Assembly: GCF_023534745.1 (NCBI RefSeq)
Contig: NZ_JAMHJQ010000014.1
Span: forward strand, 62,001-126,000
DNA from: Streptomyces sp. 35G-GA-8
GTDB lineage: Bacteria; Actinomycetota; Actinomycetes; Streptomycetales; Streptomycetaceae
Direction of reading: 5' to 3'
DNA length: 64,000 nucleotides
How positions within the stretch are numbered: position 1 is the first letter of the stretch; each line of letters begins with the position of its first letter. This document shows positions 50,601-59,537 of this stretch, piece by piece. A program made the translations under genes and the position numbers. Below the pieces are notes generated by a model that did no database searches, had not been told where the DNA came from, and worked only from the letters and a program-made list of their open reading frames with translations.

Positions 50601-51586
50601 TCTTGCTGCGGGCAGCAGATCGGGCCGTCGGCTTCTTCGCGGGCGGGACGTTGATCTGCTCGTCCTCCGTTGTCCGCTTGTCGTCGCCCGGGGAATCGTA
50701 CCCTCGCGGTGATGGCGGCGGAGCATCATCACGCCGCCCCTCGGTGGTCAGAACAACGATCTCCTTGTCTTCGAGGCGATGCGTCGCGTAGTACACGTTC
50801 GTGGTGACCACGGTCGTACCGGCGAGAATGTCGCGGTGGGTCTCGACGATCGGCCGGTGCTTGTAGAGCAGGCTCAGGGAGCCGCGGCGCACCATCGCCG
50901 CGTTGTACGTTGCTGGCATGCCCTCGGCGCCCGGGGCGGTGGTGGCGCGGTCGGAGACGCACACGTTCACGCCGCCGATCTGGCCGATCACGCTGCGCGG
51001 TATCACTGCTCCTGCGCCGACCCTGTCCGAGCTGAGAAAGTGCGGGTCCTTGTAGATGCTCGCGCGCTGAAGCGAGTGAGTGACGAGGCTGGCCATGTTG
51101 TCCGGCTCCCACTCGTCACCGAATCGTGCGATGCCGTCGACCATCACATCCCACGACAGGGCTTTGTCAGAGGCGTTGACGGCGATGGCGCCGGAGGCCT
51201 CGGCCGCGGCTGTTAGGTCTTTGTCGATCTTCTCGGGCGATCACGCCGAGCTGTCGCTGCCTCTCCGTGTACGGATCGCCGAATGCAACGAGCCTCGCCC
51301 TTTCCGTGATCTCAACAGCCTCGCCGGCTTCCTCGATCGTGGTGCTATCGCCCGGGTCGGTGCCTAGCTGCTCGGGGGGCACCGCTGTGCCCTCGGCCAA
51401 GTCCTCGGCTTCTCCGAGGGCCTTCCACTTGGGGAAGTTGACGGAGTCGCCGGGCTCGCCTTCGAGAGTGGTGTCGTTGAGCGCCATCGTGCCGAGCACG
51501 ACTGCGCCCTTGAACTTCGACTGCACCATGCCGGCCCAGACGCCCGGCACGATCATCTGTGCCGCTGTGGTCCTTCCGGTCGCCAT
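50593..51586 (-). pseudogene. Phage major capsid protein, frameshifted
   Basis: From ATG 51586 (GAGG upstream) the protein reads MATGRTTAAQMIVPGVWAGM, continuing with KFKGAVVLGTMALNDTTLEG and TERARLVAFGDP, a capsid pattern. Around 51235-51245 the frame is lost; it resumes in another frame with EKIDKDLTAAAEASGAIAVN, and NVCVSDRATTAPG, to VVTTNVYYATHRLEDKEIVV and a basic tail. A single indel separates two otherwise coherent halves. Confidence 0.75.
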
Positions 51587-52214
51587 GCGGCGGCCTCTTA
51601 ACTCGGATGCGGCAGAGAGCTGCCGATACAGGTCGGGGTCGAACCCCTGGAGGTTGACGCGCTCGGCGTAGCTCAGGCGCGCGAACTGCTCGGGAGTGAC
51701 GGTGGCCGGGGCGCCGGGAGCGAAGTCGGCGCCGCCCTTGGGCGATCCGGTCGGCGTGCTGCCGCCGGCGCGCAGCAGCGGGTTTGCCTCGACCTCGGCG
51801 GCGACCACGGAGTCGAGGCGCTCGGCGAACTTCGCGTCGCTCGGGTCGAGGGCTTCGAACTGGTCGGCCACCGAGCGGGAGTCGAGCAGCCGTGCAGGGT
51901 CGGCGCCGCCCTTGTGCGCGGCCTGGTGGGCGGTGAGCTCGAGGCCCAACCGACGAGCCTCGGCGAGGGCGGCGTCGCGTTCGGTGGTCGCCTGCTCGGC
52001 CCGCTTCGTGGCGTCGGCGAGCTGCCGCTCGGCGGCCGGATGGTTCCGCCGGCGGTGTGGAAGGCGTGCCCGGGTCGGCGTGCGGTGCCGGGGTTCGGGC
52101 CGTCGGCCGAAGCGGGATCGCCGCCCTCGCCTGAGCCGCCCTTGATCGGCAAGATCGGGCGGCCGTCGCGGCGCAGACCGAGGGCACTCTCGCTCGGGGG
52201 GGCAGACCGGAAGC
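51587..52214 (-). pseudogene. Phage scaffold-like protein, frameshifted and fused
   Basis: The start region reads LGLRRDGRPILPIKGGSGEG in one frame and a helical, Ala/Glu-rich part (DATKRAEQATTERDAALAEA) in another, so a frameshift lies near 52030-52070. The C-terminal RVNLQGFDPDLYRQL is the usual end of capsid scaffold proteins upstream of this capsid type. No stop codon separates it from the capsid gene: the frame runs straight through ATG 51586. The 5' end is cut by the transposase remnant. Confidence 0.65.
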
Positions 52215-52955
52215 ATTCATCCAGACACAATATCGGTGATTTAGGTTGTCTTCCGGCGGGTCGGCCTGGCCTTGGTCGGCCCGACAAAGGTCACGCGGGG
52301 AGTGTCGGGGCGGGGCGGATTGTGGTGCTCGGCGCGTTTGAGCTTCCAGTTGGACATCTTGCGTTTGATGACGCGCGGGCTGGAGCGCGACGGTCTGGGT
52401 GCCAGGAGCCGTTCGCGGATCTCATGCAGGGCCGTGACCAGTGCCCGGGCCAGCCGGGAGGGGGGAAAGTGCCGCCTGGTCAGTGACGTGGCAGGAGCGG
52501 CCTTCGGGTCCAGGATCGTGGTGATCAGCCGGTACACCGTGTCGCTGCCGTCGTGGCCGAGCGTGTACTCGCTCACCCGGACCCGGGCCGGGTGAGCGCG
52601 ATGGTTCTTGTCCCGGGCCGCAACGATCTCCGAGAGGTAGGAACCGTCCTCCAGCAGGGCCCGGACGGGGAGTACGGCGTCATTCCTGACCCGCCACAGC
52701 AGGTCGGCGCCGGTTGCGGCGGCGGGCCCGCCACAGATCAAAGCCGCGAAAGCCCCGGTCGGCCAGCAGGAGCATCCCCGGCGCCAGTGAGCTGAACAGG
52801 CGCTGGGCCAGCTCGGTTTCATGGACAGCCAGCGGTACGGCCTCGGCCGTGAAGACGGCATGGGTGCCGCACTCGGCCAACCCGGCCCCCCTCACCTGCG
52901 GATAGGCGCTCTTCTCCTGTCCACGGCTGACTCCCGGGAAATAGACCACCACCCC
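52215..52955 (-). pseudogene. IS4-like (DDE) transposase remnant
   Basis: Coherent transposase pieces on the minus strand: KSAYPQVRGAGLAECGTHAV, then ELAQRLFSSLAPGMLLLADR with a frame change at the GFRGFDLWR stretch, then LLWRVRNDAVLPVRALLEDG, TVYRLITTILDP and, after an internal deletion, HEIRERLLAPRPS and the terminal KRKMSNWKLKRA. The N-terminal half is absent. It is inserted in the phage gene to its right and abuts the scaffold gene to its left. Exact IS ends cannot be set from one copy. Confidence 0.7.
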
Positions 52956-53613
52956 GGCGCACGTCACGGTCGGGGACTCGTTGGGCCCGGTGTGCAGGGT
53001 GAGCTCGCCGGCGCAGTACGGGCACGGCCGGTCGGATACGGGCATGGCGCGCCGGTCGGGGCCGAGGGTTCACAGCAGCCGGCCCTCGGCGATGCGCGCG
53101 GTACGCCGTGCCTCGTGCAGCAGGTGCGGGGGCAGGGGAGCGAGCGGCGGTGCGGCGAGGGCGCCGTCGAGGTGCTGCTCGGGCTCGGTGTCCTCGTCGA
53201 GCACGCGCCCCTCGACCCACACGCACGCGAAGTGCAGGCCGCGCGTGCGATCCGGCCGCGCTCCGCGCGTCTGCTGCGCCCGAGCGTTGGTAGCCCCATC
53301 GGCGCGGGTCGCCGTGGCCTGCTTGCTGGACGGCGGCGATGAGGGTGTCGGCGAGGGCGAACACCTGCCGCTCGATGGCGAGGCCGGTGTCGAGCGGGTC
53401 GAGGTTGGCCGGGGCGGGGTGCTCGCGTAGCACGAGCGGTGCCCGATCCTCGACGACGAGCTGCTCGTCGCCGACGCGCAGGGTGTCCGCGAATTGCCGC
53501 GGTGGCCAGACATCCGCGGGCGGGGTCTCGATGGCGAGCAGCAACTCGGCCCACTGCTTACGGATGGAGCGCAGGGCGGCGACGGTCTCGTGTACGGCGA
53601 TCGCGTAAGTCAT
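52956..53613 (-). pseudogene. Broken phage protein with zinc ribbon
   Basis: From ATG 53613: MTYAIAVHETVAALRSIRKQ and so on in one frame as far as DPRRWGYQRS, then another frame with CVWVEGRVLDEDTEPEQHLD and RIAEGRLL to a TGA, then a third frame with SDRPCPYCAGELTLHTGPNE ending in VTC, where transposase sequence begins. The Cys pattern CPYC...C suggests a small zinc ribbon at the C-terminus. At least two disruptions plus the insertion. Function unknown. Confidence 0.6.
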
Positions 53614-53744
53614 CGGCGCTGCTCCTGTTCGGTGCGTTCGTATGCGGCATGTCTGTGACTGCGTGTGCGCCGCACACGAATACCCTGGGGCGTTAGCCGG
53701 TTGTCGGGGGTCACGGTGACTCGGAAGTGCATCAAAGCGGGTCG

Positions 53745-53967
53745 TCATCGCGTTGACGGCGTACAACTGCCCGTGTGGCTACGGGAAAGCTGCGACCGAG
53801 CCTCGTTGAGCTCGGCCTTACGTCGACGCGCAGTAGGGCGGTTTCCTGGGGGTTGAGCACGCCGCGGTCGACACGGGAGAGCAGGACGTGCAGACGAGGG
53901 CGTCGCGCTCGACCTCGCACTGCTCGCGGCGGCCTCGGCGGGAATCAGTACGGGTGCGGGCGTTCAT
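53745..53967 (-). pseudogene. Remnant of a small phage protein
   Basis: ATG 53967 starts MNARTRTDSRRGRREQCEVE; a second frame then carries HVLLSRVDRGVLNPQETALL followed by a third with EARSQLSRSHTGSC. The shifts show decay. The start overlaps the stop of the upstream gene by 4 bases (53964-53967). No function can be given. Confidence 0.45.
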
Positions 53968-55024
53968 GGGTTCGGGTCTCCGTTCTTACGGGTACGGCGA
54001 GTCAGGTGAGCGACGAGACGCCGAGCGTCGCGGGTCTCCCGCGCGCGAGGCGCGACCAGTCGCGCGTGCCGGGTGGCGTTGATCTCCCATCCCTCGATCG
54101 CGAGGCGGTCGAGCAGCTCGGCCGCGGCGAGTGTGGCGAGGTGGGGATGCACGTCGAGTGCGTCAGTCAATCGAGCGGCGATCGCTGCGCGCGCTGCGGG
54201 AGTCATCGGCGGTTTCCTCCACGAGGTGCGGCGGGCGCGGGTCTCGCGCGGTGCTGGTGGCTGGCACATGAGGTGGGCGAGGCGGACCTGCTCGGCCTCG
54301 GCCTGCTCGTCGTCGGTCGGGGCGAGTTGGGCGATCAGGGCCTCGATGCGCGAGGGGTGAACGCCGGATAGCGCGCGGCGGCCCTTGCCATTGCGCCCGT
54401 ATCCGCTCTGGCACGGCAGGTCGGGCTGCGCGTGGCAGTGCGGGCAGCGGGCGCCGAGCGGGTCGGGGATGCCCTCGGCGACGATCGCCTCGCGTTGGGC
54501 CCGGGCCGGCTGGTAGGGGCCGAGATCGCGGGCGACATGCTCGGGCATGTAGCGGCGCGGACTGTTACCGGATCCCGACATGAGGACGGACAGACGTTTC
54601 TGCCCGGCCGAGTTGATCTCGGCGCGGTACTGCGCCGGTGGCGTGTGCCCGTGGGCGACCGCGGCTCGGGTGCCGAGCAGTTTCTCGCGCCATGGCTGCG
54701 GGTCGTCCGGGACCGCTGCCGGTACGGGTCGGTGTGCCGGTTCATGAGCTCGCTGCGGTGCGGTGACCATGCGGCGAGCACGTGGTGCGGCTCGACGACG
54801 CGGAACTGTGCGGACCGGTCGCCGGCGCGCTGCTCGTAGTAGCGGCGCAGAGCCTGCGAGGCGTCCCACTCGGTGTCGGGCAGGGGGCGGGGGCCTCGGC
54901 GAGGGCGGCCGTCCAATCGGCGATGGTGCGGGCGGACTGCTGAGGGTCGGCGAGGGCGCGGCGCACGCGGGAGTCGAGCCGGCCGGCGTAGGTGAGCAGG
55001 GCAGGCGATGTGTCCGTCGATCAC
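53964..55024 (-). pseudogene. Broken phage gene with C-terminal zinc-finger domain
   Basis: The C-terminal half, in one frame, includes ARCPHCHAQPDLPCQSGYG and SGVHPSRIEALIAQL, a CxxC...C...H pattern of phage zinc-binding domains, then a Lys/Arg-rich end. Toward the N-terminus coherent pieces fall in other frames: GTG 55024 start, RRALADPQQSARTIADWTAA, and EWDASQALRRYYEQRAGDRS. At least three frameshifts separate them. The intact ancestor would be about 350 aa. Confidence 0.6.
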
Positions 55025-55560
55025 GGCGTGCCCTCCTTTTGAGCCGTCAGCAGGGCGAGGCCGGTGGCGAGGGCCGGCGAGCGCAGCGGCACGACGTTGG
55101 GGCCGTGGCGGGCGGACGGCGCGCGGTCGAGGTCGCCCCTCACGCGCAGCTAGTAGCGGGCCGGTTTCGCTCGGTGCCCGGTTGGGTGCGGCGGGCGGCG
55201 AACTCGACGAGGGCCTCGACGCCGTGCTGCTGGACGAGGTGCCAGAAGTCGCGCTGCTCCGTGAGGCTGAGCGTCCAGCGGACGGCGACGCCGGCGGCGG
55301 CGAGGGCGTCGCCGAGCGGGTGAAGTTCGGGAATCAGCGGGGACCGAGCGGGGGTGCTCGGGCGCGGCTGCTTCTGTGCTTCCTGTTTGCTCTTGGGCGG
55401 CGCGGGTGCGCTGCACGAGCATCGCGGTACCGGCGTAGGCGATGGCGTCGGCGTTCGCTGTGTCAGCGATGGCCGGTGAGGAAGTGGCGCACGCCGTCGA
55501 CGGCGCGGCAGTGGCGGCCGGCGGCGCCGTCCCAATGCCCGCAACGTGTCGGGACGGCAT
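55021..55560 (-). pseudogene. Broken mobile-element protein
   Basis: Pieces on the minus strand: ADAIAYAGTAMLVQRTRAAQ in one frame, DALAAAGVAVRWTLSLTEQR and HGVEALVEFAARRT in another, and ALATGLALLTAQKEGTP in a third up to TGA 55023-55021, which overlaps the next gene's GTG. Similar proteins occur in actinobacterial phages and integrative elements as I recall, with no assigned role. Confidence 0.5.
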
Positions 55561-55818
55561 GCGCGTGACTCACTGCGCGGCGGCGGCCGCAGCTGGCTCG
55601 GCGGCCTCGGGCCATCCGAAGAACTGCGTGGGCACGTCCACGACCGTGGCCTGCCCGGCGCCGTCGCGCTATAGCCGACGCGTGAACCAGAAAGTACCAG
55701 TACAGAAATTATTTACACGATCGGGTGGGCAAGTTCGGGTGTAGTCGTTGAGGGTTCTTGCTGTTCGCCATACTCGGTCGCGAGTGGTCGGCAAAAATCA
55801 AAGATTGGGGTACGAATC
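55561..55818. other. Upstream region of the 330-aa gene
   Basis: No gene seen. The right half (55675-55818) is AT-rich. TTGAGG (55748-55753) and TACTCG (55771-55776) with a 17-nt spacer form a plausible sigma-70-type promoter 42 bp before ATG 55819. The gap also separates divergent units, so the phage operon's former promoter may lie here. Confidence 0.45.
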
Positions 55819-56811
55819 ATGCCGGATGTCTTCGACCGGATCGAATGGAAGGTTCGGGAGATTTTCGGGGAAGAACCGGTGTGTGTGCATGTGGGAGATG
55901 TCAAGGAGTGCGAGATAAAGCGGCATCCCACTTACGCGAAGTTTCGTGCCGAGGCGATTTCTGCGGGAGTCCGGTCTGCTGCGAGTTCCCGACTGTGGGA
56001 GTCTATTATTGCCATGGGGCGGTTATGTGATCTGGACGACAGTGACACGTGGCGGTTGGTCATTCTTGACTGCATCATTCCCTGTTTCCGGTCGACGTCC
56101 ACGAGGATCTCCCGTGATTTCCGAGTCGATCGCGAAGATATTCGCTCAGCCATGGTGGCAACCGCATTGGAAGTCTGGGCAGACACCGCAGTGGGCGTTC
56201 CGCCGCGCCACGTCAGGGATCGAATGGTGAAGGCGGCTTTCGAGGTGGCCTGGAGGCACGGAAATGCCAACCTGTCGGATTGCCCGACTGACGACGTCGA
56301 AATATACTCCGGCCCGGATATATCTGCTTTGGACTCCACGATGAGGGCGTCGTCAATCATCGATTTCAACATTATCCGTGACGCGGATTTTGCGGAACAA
56401 GTCAGAGGTGAGCGTTTCGGGTCACTCTTTCAGAGGCTGGGATATTTCGACGCTATGCGAGTTTTCCACGACGAAATTCGCGCCGGCCGCCGTTCGGGGT
56501 CGATCAGTCATGCGAAGGCTTCGATGCTACCCCGATCCTGGATTTCCAACCCGAATCTCTACTACTATGCCTCAGACCTCTACCCCTCGTTCATCGGACT
56601 TCGAGAAGCCGCAAGCGTAATGGGGATCGCCGAATCTGCCGCACACCGACTCATTAGGACAGGGCAGTTCCCGTTCCCTGCGGCGAGAGCGGGAAGGAGC
56701 TACAAGGTCTCCGTCAGAGCTCTCATGCACTTTAAGGATATTCCGGATGTCATCGTTCATGTCGATGACGTCGAGAACGGTGCTCTTCATGCGAGCGGCG
56801 GCTTACGGTGA
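55819..56811 (+). CDS. Intact element-borne protein with C-terminal excisionase-like HTH
   Basis: A 330-aa protein, the only long intact frame of the element. Residues about 80-150 are helical (LVILDCIIPCFRSTSTRI then DFRVDREDIRSAMVATALEV), a layout reminiscent of sigma-factor region 2 but not diagnostic. Residues about 255-305 (YPSFIGLREAASVMGIAESA, then AHRLIRTGQFPFPAARAGRS) form a MerR/excisionase-type HTH (HTH_17). GC is near 57 percent at its start, well below its neighbours. TTA codons occur at Leu69 (56023-56025) and Leu329 (56803-56805), implying bldA-dependent translation. GGGG lies about 12 nt before the ATG. I infer a regulator; the target is unknown. Confidence 0.75.
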   Translation: MPDVFDRIEWKVREIFGEEPVCVHVGDVKECEIKRHPTYAKFRAEAISAGVRSAASSRLWESIIAMGRLCDLDDSDTWRLVILDCIIPCFRSTSTRISRDFRVDREDIRSAMVATALEVWADTAVGVPPRHVRDRMVKAAFEVAWRHGNANLSDCPTDDVEIYSGPDISALDSTMRASSIIDFNIIRDADFAEQVRGERFGSLFQRLGYFDAMRVFHDEIRAGRRSGSISHAKASMLPRSWISNPNLYYYASDLYPSFIGLREAASVMGIAESAAHRLIRTGQFPFPAARAGRSYKVSVRALMHFKDIPDVIVHVDDVENGALHASGGLR

Positions 56812-57135
56812 GCCTTGCGCAGTCGGCCGAATGTCGCTTTGCCGGCGAGACCCGCTCGCGGGGGGCGACACCTCCATGAAAGTCCGGCAGGCCTCCCAAA
56901 CAAGTCCTCCGGGGGCGCCAAGCCCGGGTTGACGCTTGGGGCGATCGGGCGTCTGCCCGGCAGAGCCAGGAGTCGGGCAAGGGCCCTGCGGCGCTGCCGT
57001 ATGAGCGATGCGTGAGCGGACTAATCGGCACCCGTTGGGCCGAGCGTCACGGCGTTGAGGGTCAAAAAGCCTCTGAACAGGTGGTACTGGATTGAGTGCG
57101 CTCATTGATCACCATCCGTCACGATCTTGCAGGAC
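56812..57135. other. Right end of the element, no gene seen
   Basis: This 324-bp stretch between the 330-aa gene and attR has no open frame I can support. A weak hairpin with CCAAGC and GCTTGG arms near 56920-56940 might terminate the 330-aa gene. Arm-type integrase sites would be expected here, but with no intact integrase I cannot define them. Confidence 0.35.
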
Positions 57136-57192
57136 CTCGTAGTGCGTAGGTCTCGGGTTCGAATCCCGAAGGCGGCTCAGAGAAACCCCAGG
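57136..57192 (+). repeat. Right attachment site (attR)
   Basis: Second copy of the 57-bp repeat. It carries the tRNA-Thr 3' half but no 5' half, so it is not a gene. Confidence 0.92.
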
Positions 57193-57217
57193 TCAGGTAC
57201 GTACTGGCCTGGGGTTT
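57183..57217 (+). terminator. Original chromosomal tRNA-Thr terminator
   Basis: Arms at 57183-57196 and 57204-57217 pair over 14 bp with one G-U pair around a 7-nt loop, and T residues follow. This was the tRNA terminator before integration; it is now 8.25 kb away from the tRNA gene. Confidence 0.75.
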
Positions 57218-57482
57218 TGGCATGTGCGGGCGGTGGGCGGTGGGCGGTGCGTGCGGAGGGCTTCGTGTGGAGGCCGGGCGCGGGGCGCAGGGGCGTTGTC
57301 GAGGATGCGTCGTAGCGCCGCGAGGGGGCCGTCCTTGGCGGGGCGGAGTTGGGCGATCCGTACGTTTTGACAACGGTCGATAGCGGATCAAAATTGTAAA
57401 AGTGTGCGATTACGCCGTCCGACTACGCATAGCGGTCGACGCGCGACCTCGGGTGGGAAGGTTGAGCCGGGAAGGTTGAGCA
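57218..57482. promoter_or_regulatory. Upstream region of the bicupin operon
   Basis: No gene seen. An AT-rich patch at 57380-57410 probably holds the promoter. A 13-nt sequence GGGAAGGTTGAGC occurs twice in tandem (about 57455-57481), placing two possible ribosome sites just before ATG 57483. Confidence 0.4.
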
Positions 57483-58517
57483 ATGGCCAGGGCCAGGACA
57501 CCGGAGAGCTTGAACAGGCCGATCGAGCAGGACGCACCTCTGCTCAGGCGCGGCAAGTTGGTGAAGCCGGGGGAGGGGGTCTCCATCTGGTGGATGGGCG
57601 ACGACCGGATCACCTTCGCCGCCGTCAGTGAGGACACCGGCAGCGAGTACGCGTTCTGGCTCGACTATCCGCCGGCCGGAACCGGCCCGCCCCGGCATGT
57701 CCATTCGCGCGAGGAAGAGGGCTTCTTCCTGCTCCGGGGGAGGATTGAACTCAAGGCGGGGGGCATCAACACCACTGTCGGCGACGGCACGTTCTTCGCG
57801 GCGCCGCGCGGCATCGCTCATGAGTGGCGCAATGTCGGGGACGAGAGCGCGGAACTCATCACCTTTACCACCCCGGGCGGTAACGAGGGCTTCTTCCTCG
57901 AATTGGGCGCACCCGGCGATGGGCCTCCGGGGAAGCGCGGGACGATGCCGGTTCAGGAGATCAACGCACGGACCCCGCGCTATGGCGTCACCTACCTGGA
58001 AAGCACCGCGGACGGGCGCGAAAGGCCCCTTCCCATGGGTGAGGGACGGGGTCCCACCCTGGTGCTGCCGGATGAAGGCGACCGTCGGTACGCCGCCGGA
58101 GTGACGTACACCATCAAGGCGGCGGGCCTCGCGACCGCGGCCGCCTACACGGTCACCGAGATCACGCTTGAGCCGGGCGGCGAGATGCCCGCGCATCGTC
58201 ATGCCCGTTATGAGGAGGCCTTCTACGTCCTGGAGGGAACCGCCGAGGTATTGCTCGACGGAGAGAAATACGAAGCCTCCGCGGGCACAGTCGTGGTCGT
58301 GCCGTGGGGGGTGCACCACCGGGTGCGGAACCGCGGCGGACGGACCGTACGGCTGTTCAACCTGACGGTGCCCGGCGGGATCGAGGAGTACTACCGCTCC
58401 GCGTGCCGCCCGTCCCCCGGGCCCGGCGGCGATCCGGACGGAGATCTGAACCGGTTGAGGGCGGCCGGGAGGCAGTTCGGTATCGAAGTCGACGCCGACG
58501 AGGGTGCGCCGGACTGA
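57483..58517 (+). CDS. Bicupin protein
   Basis: A 344-aa protein with two cupin domains. Domain 1 has PPRHVHSREEEGFFLLRG (His, His, Glu metal ligands near residues 70-80); domain 2 has MPAHRHARYEEAFYVLEG (near 235-250), each followed by the second-motif region with a histidine (RGIAHEWRN and WGVHHRVRN). Such bicupins include quercetin-type dioxygenases, oxalate decarboxylases and pirin-like enzymes; the substrate is not evident. GGGAAGG precedes the ATG by about 10 nt. First gene of an apparent three-gene operon. Confidence 0.85.
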   Translation: MARARTPESLNRPIEQDAPLLRRGKLVKPGEGVSIWWMGDDRITFAAVSEDTGSEYAFWLDYPPAGTGPPRHVHSREEEGFFLLRGRIELKAGGINTTVGDGTFFAAPRGIAHEWRNVGDESAELITFTTPGGNEGFFLELGAPGDGPPGKRGTMPVQEINARTPRYGVTYLESTADGRERPLPMGEGRGPTLVLPDEGDRRYAAGVTYTIKAAGLATAAAYTVTEITLEPGGEMPAHRHARYEEAFYVLEGTAEVLLDGEKYEASAGTVVVVPWGVHHRVRNRGGRTVRLFNLTVPGGIEEYYRSACRPSPGPGGDPDGDLNRLRAAGRQFGIEVDADEGAPD

Positions 58518-58568
58518 GTGCCCCATAGCGGAGCGCCCATATCGATGGGATCGGACAGGAGAGTTGTC

Positions 58569-59519
58569 ATGGCAGACGCCAACTTTACGACCGGCAGCAA
58601 AGGCCTCGTGGCGATCGACAAGGTCGGAAATCATGTGCTGTTCCTTGATCCGGAGACCTACGAGGTCGAGTTGACCCTCGAAGGTTTCGCGCCGAGGGTG
58701 CACGAACTTCTCATCTCGCCCGATCACCGTTTCGCGTACGCCCCCATCTACGGGGCCGGTATCCACGGGGACAACCCCCATCCGGGCCACCTCATCGCGC
58801 AGTTCGACCTGGAGGAACGGAAACACGTCGGTGACCTCAGCACCTTCCCGCATCTCGCTCCGCATGGCCTGCGCTGGGGAGCGGACGGCCAGTTGTACTG
58901 CGTGTGCGAGAACAGCGGCGTGGTGCTCGAAATGGCCCCCGAGAGCGGCACGATCGAGGACGTGATCGAGGTGGGCTCCAACAAGGCCCACCGCGTTGAG
59001 GTGCTGCCGGACAACAGCAAGCTCTATACGGAGAACGAGGAAGACACTTTCGCGTCGGTCGTCGATCTGGCCACGAAGCGTGTGGTCAGGAAGATTCCCA
59101 CGCCGAACGGCCTCGCGGGAATCGGCATGCCCCCCGACGGGGAGTCGGTCATACTCGTCGACGCGCAGCAGCCCCAGCTGTTCGTCGTGGACACGGACTC
59201 GGACGAGATCCGCTCGACGGTCACACTCGACGGGCACGAGAAGGCGGCTCAGATCGCGCGCTACAGCCCCGACGGCAGATACCTCGTGGTCACGAACTTC
59301 GAGGAGCCGCTGGCCACGGTCTTCTCCGAGGACCTCAAGTCACAGACTCTTCTCCACCTCGGCCAGGGCCCTATGAACATGGCCTTCCACGAGGACGGGG
59401 AGACGGTGGTGATCGCGAATCACAACGAGGGCTCGCTGGCCGTGTGCAATCTCGAACGCGGCGAGGTCCTGCGTACCGTGCAAGCGGGGGTCGGTATCGA
59501 GACCCTCTCGTTCTTCTAG
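58569..59519 (+). CDS. Beta-propeller protein, YncE/lactonase type
   Basis: A 316-aa protein made of repeating blades with DPETYEVELTLEGFAPRVHE-, SPDHRFAYAPIYG- and SPDGRYLVVTNFEEP-type strands, typical of YVTN/YncE-like seven-bladed propellers and 6-phosphogluconolactonase relatives. No signal peptide, so it is probably cytoplasmic. ATG 58569 is chosen because AGGAGAG lies 6-7 nt upstream; ATG 58542 and GTG 58518 are in frame. It lies 51 bp after the bicupin gene. Confidence 0.82.
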   Translation: MADANFTTGSKGLVAIDKVGNHVLFLDPETYEVELTLEGFAPRVHELLISPDHRFAYAPIYGAGIHGDNPHPGHLIAQFDLEERKHVGDLSTFPHLAPHGLRWGADGQLYCVCENSGVVLEMAPESGTIEDVIEVGSNKAHRVEVLPDNSKLYTENEEDTFASVVDLATKRVVRKIPTPNGLAGIGMPPDGESVILVDAQQPQLFVVDTDSDEIRSTVTLDGHEKAAQIARYSPDGRYLVVTNFEEPLATVFSEDLKSQTLLHLGQGPMNMAFHEDGETVVIANHNEGSLAVCNLERGEVLRTVQAGVGIETLSFF

Positions 59520-59537
59520 AGCTTCCAGAGGTCGCTC

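Larger units (their letters stand above)
48884..57192. mobile_element. Decayed prophage-like element in tRNA-Thr
   Basis: A direct repeat of 57 bp with one mismatch bounds this 8.25-kb region. The left copy (48884-48940) spans the tRNA anticodon loop to beyond its 3' end; the right copy (57136-57192) carries only the tRNA 3' half. Just inside the left end is a tyrosine-recombinase remnant. Then come a phage head module (connectors, capsid, scaffold) on the minus strand, a truncated IS4-like transposase, and several broken phage-type genes. Only the ORFs at 49531 and 55819 look intact. Loss of most of integrase predicts that the element cannot excise by itself. Confidence 0.9.
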
